Below, one piece after another: positions 56,745-64,000 of a DNA stretch of 64,000 nucleotides. Each line of letters starts with the position of its first letter. Within the stretch, counting starts at the first letter, position 1. The notes under the pieces are model-generated. The model was not told where the DNA came from and did not search any database. It saw nothing but the letters and a program-made list of their open reading frames with translations. Position numbers and translations under genes: made by a program. This DNA is from Dictyophora rubrovolvata (lineage: Eukaryota; Basidiomycota; Agaricomycetes; Phallales; Phallaceae), in the NCBI GenBank assembly GCA_029959195.1, contig CP114123.1, positions 806,001-870,000 of the forward strand, given 5' to 3'.

Positions 56745-57993
56745 AATGTGTCTGTCTGTCAATGTATGTGATTGATTACTTGATGTCCAGTCTAAGGCCG
56801 ATGGGTCGACATTCAATTTAGTCGGTTATTGCAATTTTATAAAGTGCTATTATCAATGTGACTTCTGTTCTTTATATGTGTTTTCTTTATCTATATCATG
56901 CGTCAACATCGACGGTCTTTTTTTATGAACCTCAGGGTCGCCTAGGCACTCCTTCCTTTATCATACTATTACGTTGTTTCATATTTATGGAAAACCAGAT
57001 ACATGACAAAACACAGTGTTTTTTTTACGTCTTCATCTGCCCAAAACTGTCGGGCATCGCCTGATATTCTGAAGCATCCGGCATTCACAGTTGAAGAGAC
57101 CACCCACAAGCCACGTGTCAAACATCCTTGAGCACGTACGGTATTTGAGGGAGAATGGGGAACCTTTTCGCTATGTTGGCTATCAGGCTGATACTCAGAA
57201 GGCTAGGCATATCCGAGCGTATCACTCTTAGCCTTTGAGCGAAGAACAATGGCAGGAGACCTAGAGAAATAAAAGCGGTTATCTATTAGAATCACGTTAA
57301 ACAATTCGCGCAAAAAGCATACCTTAGACTTGTAAAAGAAACCACTTATAATTTCATTTGAACAGAATGTGCGTTTATATAGTAATGTGGATGTGGTCGA
57401 TCACAATGAAAGGGAAGCACCCATCCATGCTACGTCGGAGTTTGAAGTGAGCGCTCTTGCATCGTCCATCACATTTTGTTACCCCCACGGGAATAGTGAT
57501 ATAGCTATGACGAATATTTTCCGAACAATATTGTTTATTTTCTGTCTATCTTCACTAGATGCGTTTTGCCCTGCTCCTTTCTTACTCTTTTTTTGCAGTA
57601 ATATCCAAAGCCTCAATGTGTATTTAATCTCTCACCGTCGCTCAATAATAGATTCAGCCTTCTACCCCTCCTGCACTGACAGTCTTCTGCAGACTTTGCA
57701 CATTTACAAGTTCATTTCACTCAATATCTGGCTGACGTCGAATTACGTACAGCTACAACGAGTCATTTGAACACCGGTGTCTCATCATCGCTGATTCACC
57801 CTGACGTTGGCTACCTCCTAGCAGTTCCCTAACCAAACCACACCCTCAATCTTGTCCGCTTTGTCTGACAAATATTCACAATTAATTCCCACAATTCGAA
57901 CCCTTTTGTTTACGCTTTTTATCGTCAACCTCACGCTCGTCACCTACTGCAACCCCTTCCATTCGTGGACTTCTTTTATCTTCCTCCCGCAAG
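56745..57993. other. Intergenic, no supported gene
   Basis: 1.25 kb. The 133-codon open frame at 57369-57770 (+) is hydrophobic with no recognisable domain. Confidence 0.5.
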
Positions 57994-58640
57994 GATGCCC
58001 GCACCAGGGACCGCTATTGCTCCTGGAGCCTTCAACGGAAACTCTCTCGAGTTACCCCAATTCATTAACTCATTCGAATATTATGCCGATGCCGTAAAAT
58101 TGCAAGAAAGCAGTCGCTGTCACTGCTTTATGCAATACCTCTCGAGCGCGCAACATCACATCTTCAAATCGTTTGACAGCTATGATCAAAGGATTAGGGA
58201 ATATTTTGAGCGCACAATCAAAAACGTTGCGCGAGGCCTTTTATAATGAAGCAGTCCACCCAAATTATCTTCTTACCGACCAAGAAAAAAACGATTGGTT
58301 TTGGTTTTGGTATGGCTTAACGATTTAGACACGGGAAAAGCGACTAACGACATTTTGCGAAATCTATCCGGATGATTCTGTAACTCATTTTCGACAACTA
58401 TCATCCAGTTTTACAAGTTCTAGCAGTTGGACTCTACGTCTTCGATACCTCATACAGAGATGAAGCTGATACGCACACTTTTTTCTCTTTGGCTTCGCAT
58501 CCTTGACATTGAAAACGACGCTGACGCAAATCCGGAATCTGACCAACGCCGAATGGGAACATCAAGTTTTATTTGGAAGGAAAGTTATGTAGAATCATTC
58601 TACCATGACTGGCTAAACTTGTAGTATGGTCCTAAACAAG
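57994..58640 (+). mobile_element. Gag-like fragment of an LTR retroelement (fossil)
   Basis: Plus-strand fragment starting MPAPGTAIAPGAFNGNSLEL. It has the retroelement gag layout found in fungal Gypsy-type proteins (FINSFEYYADAV, LSSAQHHIFKSFDSYD, then a DWFWFWYGL segment). No other part of the element and no LTRs were found. It is broken with several breaks and looks old and short. Confidence 0.55.
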
Positions 58641-58945
58641 GACAAGCAATCCGTTGTCCTATTGTCGTAATTTTGAAGCACTGAAAGCAACTGATTCTAA
58701 CTTAGTCTTGAATTTGAAGAGATCTGAACCGGTAAGTATTCCACTCTCGATAAAGCAACTTCAGTAAATCTATATTTACGACAAATGGGACGTCCGGAAA
58801 GCGACCGGCGACCGGCGGAGACGAGACGACATCAGTATTTGTGATGTCCTTCCGGACATTGTTGGCCGGTTGCGGGCAACCCTGTGCGTCCAATTTGGGT
58901 TCCACTTGCATTTATTCCCAGCCTGATTTCTTTTTTCTCCTCCGC
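58641..58945. other. Spacer and presumed promoter of the surface glycoprotein
   Basis: Contains GACGTCCGGAAAGCGACCGG and, about 75 bases on, GTCCTTCCGGACATTG, with TCCGGA cores and several CCGG/CGG units. The open frame at 58841 runs in frame into the glycoprotein gene, so the first exon could lie here. Confidence 0.4.
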
Positions 58946-60642
58946 ATGACTTCACGCTTCCTGCTCACCCCCAATACAGCTTCTGAAATAAACTACACCG
59001 AAAATTGGTTCAATGCGAGCAGATCACAATTCGACTCTCTTGGTAACCTTGGTCCACCCATTCGACTCACCCTCCATGGTTTAACGGCGACAAGTGGCGG
59101 TCTTTCATATTTCTTTCACGGTATTTCGTTTCAGTGTAAAACTGCATTCCTCCCCCTCATTTTACATAAAGGCAATGCAATCAATGTCCTTGGAACAATT
59201 TTCGTCAACGATTCTTCCGTACGGGGTTCTTCCTGGCAATGCTTTATAGACGGCGTCAGCCTCGGACCTCCGGTCTTTCCCAACACAACCGAAAACAACT
59301 GGCCACTCTGCCAACAAAATTTCCCAGACGGTCAACACGAACTTCAAGTTGCTGTCAATTCAACTACAGATCCAGTCTATATTGACTACTTCCTTTTTTC
59401 TCCATCCGTCGGTACCCCATTAGAAAATACCACCGCCTATCTTACCAGCAACGATTCTTCCGTCTCTTTTGATCCAACTTGGTCTACTAGTCAGAATGCG
59501 GAGTTGACTTCCGCGCCGGGAGGAAAAGTTGTGATATCATTTGTCGGTATGTACTGATTCGTTTGGGCCAACACATTAGTTTTGATCGATCAATTACAGG
59601 AGATTCACTTGATTATTATGGCTTCATACCTGCCGACCTCCCTCATACCTCGTCTTCCGCCCAATATTCCATCGACAACCAGTCTTTCACTACATTCAGA
59701 CTCCCCGGGTTCAATTCCTCAAGTTCCAAAACTCAACAAAACCTGTTCAATCAAAAGTTCTTCTCAACTGGACCTTTGACACAAGGATCACACACGATAT
59801 CCGTCCGGAATAATGGAAATTCAAGCGTTACACCTCTGACGTTCAGTTTCGCCCTCGTATCCAACGGCACATCCCCACCTCTAAGTGCCCCAAGCTTAAA
59901 TCCACCGCCCATTCCTGTATTAATGAACCAACATCACTCAAATCATTCGGCGGGCATCATCGGCGGTGTGGCAGCTGGTGCAGCAGTCGCGGGGGTTATC
60001 GTACTCGCAGTCGTAATATACCTATTACGACGGAGATTCCCTCGGATTCGTTTGACGGAAGACACAGAGTTGCGAAGGGCTAATATGATTGATCCTTTGT
60101 CTATTACTCCGTTCCGCCTTTCAACTGTGGTCGCAGCTCCTGCTACTAGTAGTACCTCAGCGTCGATATATGGAGCACAGCCATATCCTGCTCGTTCAAA
60201 TACTACATCAGTAAAATCAATCGAAACATCAATTCCGGGTCGATCAAATACTATCACGACACTACAGCCAAGAGTATCGATGTCCTTGTATGTCCCGTCG
60301 CAACAGGGGTCATCGTCAAGTCGATCACAAACACTCGTAGAAAGCTCTTCAACGTCGTCAACTCAAAAACGGGATGTCGTCACCGTCGCAAATACCTCAA
60401 CGTCGTCATCGAGAAAAAGAACTACCTCATTACTTTCGGAGCACGCTGAGCAAAATATAGTGTCTCGACCAGCTTCTCAACGTACTTCTGCAAACGAAAT
60501 AACCCCTATGCTTGAAGATAACGAGGAAATTGACGACAATGATGAGGATTATGAAGCCCCTCCTCCGACCTATACATCTCGCGCTGATAATGGTGTTAAT
60601 TCGGAAAGATTACAACATTATTTGGTGCGTCAGAGTCGGTGA
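58946..60642 (+). CDS. Single-pass cell-surface glycoprotein, unknown function (Agaricomycete type)
   Basis: Type-I-like membrane protein. The ectodomain has two tandem beta-sandwich-like repeats: EINYTENWFNASRSQFDSLG ... NAINVLGTIFVNDSS ... CFIDGVS; and VSFDPTWSTSQNAELTSAPG ... GDSLDYYGFIPADLP ... AQYSIDNQSFTTFRLPGF. This resembles the pair of galactose-binding-like units common in mushroom surface proteins (inference from pattern). There are many N-glycosylation sequons. The transmembrane segment is GGVAAGAAVAGVIVLAVVIY (about 59955-60020), followed by a basic stop-transfer RRRFPRIR. The cytoplasmic tail is Ser/Thr-rich with EDNEEIDDNDEDYEAPPPTY near the end. Introns at about 59116-59168 and 59545-59600 have clean joints. 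The start is uncertain: no good signal peptide follows the ATG at 58946 or the in-frame ATG at 58841. Confidence 0.72.
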
Positions 60643-61064
60643 CAACAACCGATTACAATGGTTTTTCTTCTTTTTCTTCTTTTCTTTTCGTCCACCTTCA
60701 TCTAAGGGGTCTGGATTGAGAATTTTTTTTTTTGTATATTGGTGATTGGGCTTTTTTTGCATTCATCTCGTACTTTGGACTTTTTCGTACACCATCATTT
60801 GCATAGTACATATAATGTCATGAGTTCCCGTTGTTTCTTTAGTTGCTGTAAAAAGTGACCTGTGTTTCATGCGTAATGATCATGAGATGCCTTCTGTATA
60901 ATCCGTGGTATTTTCGAAAGGCAAAGCGATCTTTCCGCAAACAATAACTGCGAGTCGAATTCGACAGACAATCCATAAAATCTATACATCCTGAATATAT
61001 ATACAATTCCAAAGCAATGTCAACCTGCGGTGCCCAGAAAATTTACACTCCAACCGATTGCTCC
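60643..61064. other. Convergent 3' intergenic region
   Basis: T-rich 3' region of the glycoprotein (60660-60735, near-pure pyrimidine on the plus strand) and 3' region of AMP deaminase. No gene. Confidence 0.55.
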
Positions 61065-64000
61065 TTATATCGCCTTCGTCGTCGCAGCGCTCGCATGGCT
61101 ATTCTGACTTTGATTCGCTGACGATAAACAGTTCAACGAACTATCTTGGCGTATCATGGCTAGCTCCTCCATTAAAGTCTCATATCGGAACTTTAACCGG
61201 CTATCAGGAACATTCGTCTGAGAAAAAAAAAGATAAGCCATAAACATAAACATAATGAATGAAGGCGAGATGTTACCTTATTGATATCATTCCCCGCTGC
61301 TCCTGGTAAATACCACTTCTGACCAAGCCAATGCCGTTTGACTTCCATCTCAAAACCACTCTGAATTACAGAGTTACGCGCAAGTTCAGCCAGCGAACTT
61401 TGGGATAATTTATAAATCTAGAAGGGCGCGTTAATCGTCTATGCTTTATGCTATAAGACAATATGGTTTCTCCTACATGAGCTGCTACACTATACTCTTC
61501 AAGAAGAGGTTCCTAAAGAAACCCAAGCGCTAAGGAGCATGCCCGAAAGAGAAAACCAATACGCACCTTGGTGAAGTGGAATTGTAATGGATCGTCGGTA
61601 CTAAGACTAACATTCAAACCGGCCTTGAAGAAATCTATCACGGGATTTCTCTCATATGTCAAAAAAAGAGCGTTATTGCTGAGGGGACTCATAGCAAGAC
61701 CGATTTGCTTGAGATAGAACAGATATTGTAGTGCAGGAACCTTTCGTAACAAAATTCCGTGAGAGATCGAATGTGAAGTTAGGAAAGCCGAGGTTAACTA
61801 CAAAAAGAAAACGGATTATAATTTTCTGCTTTGGATAAGCGCTGTGGATACTTACATGATCTGTATCTCCAGCTTCGCCCGAGTGGGGTCGAAACACGAA
61901 GGTATCTAAAATGAATCAAAGAAGTGAACTCAATGACCTAACTATGAGACTTACTAAAACCACGAGCTCGCCGCCAATTGTTCAAACTTGCCATATTCGC
62001 ATACATGTAATATATCCTACAGACGGGTTAAGAAACACCAGTCATCCGCTTAATAACATTATGCCTACCAATACGAATACGGTGGCGACTGAGGTAAATT
62101 CCAGAGACGAGGGTAAGGGAATTTACGATGTATACGCCGCTCGACTTTTGATTCGTCGTCGACCGTGTCAAACCCAATAACGCGTTGTAGGAAGACATGA
62201 AGCTCTGGATGTGTTCGAGGGTCTTTAGTAACCTCAAACAGCGGTTGAAAAACATCTTCAGAAGAGAGGTTGAGTAGGCAACAAAGATGTAACAGACTAC
62301 GACGTAAACATACTGCGAACAACATCCTCGAAACTATTAACAGATCCGCTGGCTTTATAGACCTCGTATAGTCGCGGCACCTGTATTAACCATCGTACGT
62401 TGTGAGAGAATAATTTGTTGACAACGACCCATTTGGCGAGTTTATCCCATTCATCGAGAGAGCGGCCATAAATACTAATCCTCCATTCACAATTCTGCAT
62501 TGGAATTCAAAAGGAGGAACCAGGATGGTTTTCTCAGACGTACTTGATATTTACTTTGTTCCAGATCTTCCATTAACTCTGACAATCATGGTTCATCAGT
62601 ATATTGATGATAAAGACGAATGTCATATCAACCTTTCGTCAGTTCAGCCAAATAGCGACCGTTAATGAAGTTGTCAGTTTTGAGGAATATTTCACGCAAC
62701 CGGGATTCTCCAATTGGATTATACTTGAGATTGAATTTGTCGAATCGATGGAAAGAATCTTGATGAGCGTGCATGTCAAGGGTATCGATAGATAGGTCAT
62801 AAGCTGTAAGATTGAGAGATTGGAAAACCTGAGCCAATGTGAGCTCAGCTCCGTCTCTGAATATGACGACATCCTATATTGGGCATCAATAGGGTCAAGG
62901 CCACATTACCAGTAGATGGCATGAATTACGTTAGGGCACTTTTTCATTTTAGCTTTGATAAACCGCAGCAGATGCTTTTGGTTCATACTGCTTGAGTGAT
63001 GGACGTGCGTGTCTACTTTACGAACATTGTAGAAGTCACTGAAAAAAACACCATCAGATATATATCTAACTGCAAACAATATAGACAAACCGATGAGGTA
63101 CCCCCTACAAAAAATCAATTACTTTGACAAAGAAATAGGAGCTAAGGACTTACTTTCATGTCCGTCATTTCTTGAAATTCATTAAGAAGTGTATACATCG
63201 TAAATTTGCTGACCAAGTATTTGAGACGTCTAAATGCAAAACTTTTGGTAGGTCCATCAGCAATAACGCCTAGGACGTAATCGAGATCCATGAAGTATTC
63301 TTTAATTGTTGGTATGTCAAATAAGGGTCTCTCGATATCAGTGGAAGAAGCTATTGTTGCTTTCAAACAGCTGCGGAAAATATATCCTAAAATTAACATA
63401 CCGGCAGAAGAATCGTAAACTTGGTATACGCCCTTCTCGTCTATTTTGAATGTCCAAGAACTTTGACCAGGAATTTCGCAATTTGAAAAATCGAATTCCT
63501 CCTCTTCTGAGAAAAAATTTGTCGAGGGTTTTTTGTAATGCCAATGAGGGGGTGGCGGACTTGGATAGATCTTCCAGGGGAAGTGGGTATCTTTTGATGG
63601 AGGAATAGGTTCGCAAGAGGACACGTGAAGTTTGATCCCCGAAACATCTCCAGCATCGCCTTTAAATCCCGCAAATATGCCATCGTGGTGCCGAGGATCA
63701 TCGCCTAGTCGTTGTTGAGACAACCTGATATATTTGTCCCTCAGATCAAGGCATTTCTGAAGGGCTTCAAACATAAATTTGAATTCAGCAGACGACCCCG
63801 TTTCTGTCTCTGTTAGCCCATATTTCATGATGAAGACATTACTCAAGTATCCTTACGAGAGAGGATAGGCATGACGCTTTCCGTTGCAGCTGTCGGCTCA
63901 CTAATCTCGGGGCCATGCTCTTGTTCGAAGGCCACAAAAACCGAAGAGGAAGAATCCTGATCATCAGGTGTCATCGCAGGCGGAAGGGTTAATGACGAAG
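61065..64000 (-). CDS. AMP deaminase (5' partial)
   Basis: Converts AMP to IMP in the purine nucleotide cycle; cytosolic zinc enzyme. Running from the right edge leftward: N-terminal acidic/Ser-rich part (63850-64000), [20 protein letters not shown], then [18 protein letters not shown]. The first metal motif follows, [20 protein letters not shown] (H-x-H), then [60 protein letters not shown], the acid/base region [32 protein letters not shown], and [19 protein letters not shown] (the metal-ligand and catalytic Asp pair). The C-terminus reads [38 protein letters not shown], then [20 protein letters not shown]. At least ten short exons are present. The start codon lies outside the window. Confidence 0.93.

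Noticed and set aside
57369-57770. 133-codon hydrophobic open frame
   Set aside because: Hydrophobic AT-rich sequence with no family match; not enough for a gene call.
1-64000. tRNA, rRNA or CRISPR features
   Set aside because: Scanned by eye for GTTCRANNC-type B boxes with matching A boxes and for regularly spaced repeats; none found. A covariance-model scan would be decisive.

Overview
The window is nuclear DNA from a filamentous basidiomycete, most likely an Agaricomycete (mushroom-forming fungus). The evidence is gene density (a gene every 2-3 kb), many short introns of about 50-90 bases with GT...AG ends, and families typical of this class: DUF6533 membrane proteins, WSC-domain proteins, small secreted proteins, and an Agaricomycete-type atypical alpha-kinase. 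No rRNA, tRNA, CRISPR or plasmid feature was seen. Coordinates include stop codons; multi-exon genes are given as start-to-stop spans.  LEFT ARM (1-15.9 kb): the 3'-truncated PAXBP1/GCFC splicing factor (-), a peroxisomal-type 2,4-dienoyl-CoA reductase (-), a DUF6533 membrane protein (+), an uncharacterised protein with a PD-(D/E)XK-like motif (-), a secreted WSC-domain protein (-), a PTC2/3-type PP2C phosphatase whose first exon appears to be only the ATG (-), and a 2OG-Fe(II) dioxygenase (-).  REPEAT ISLAND (about 16-27.5 kb): an LTR-like remnant with a hairpin, a broken Ty3/Gypsy fossil carrying three nested LTR-like insertions (one of 624 bp and two copies of a ~407 bp repeat), a fragment of an integrase-type transposase, a decayed alpha-kinase gene in AT-rich DNA, and a decayed second copy of the PD-(D/E)XK-like gene from the left arm.  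CENTRE (27.8-37 kb): NUDCD1-like co-chaperone (-) and a calcineurin-like phosphoesterase (+) sharing a 153-bp divergent promoter, then three intronless, cysteine-free small secreted proteins with similarly placed TATA boxes, then TFIIF beta (-).  RIGHT ARM (37-64 kb): a 5-kb gene-poor stretch, a low-complexity protein with a C-terminal MYND-like finger (+), a second 3.7-kb gene-poor stretch, the nuclear exosome nuclease RRP6 (+), a DUF202 membrane protein (+), the Dsc3 subunit of the Golgi Dsc E3 ligase (-), a second DUF6533 protein (+), a gag-like fossil, a single-pass cell-surface glycoprotein (+), and a 5'-truncated AMP deaminase (-).  Most genes are single housekeeping or secretory genes that do not form one pathway. 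The parts least explained by known biology are the PD-(D/E)XK-like pair, the secreted-protein trio, and the degenerate alpha-kinase.
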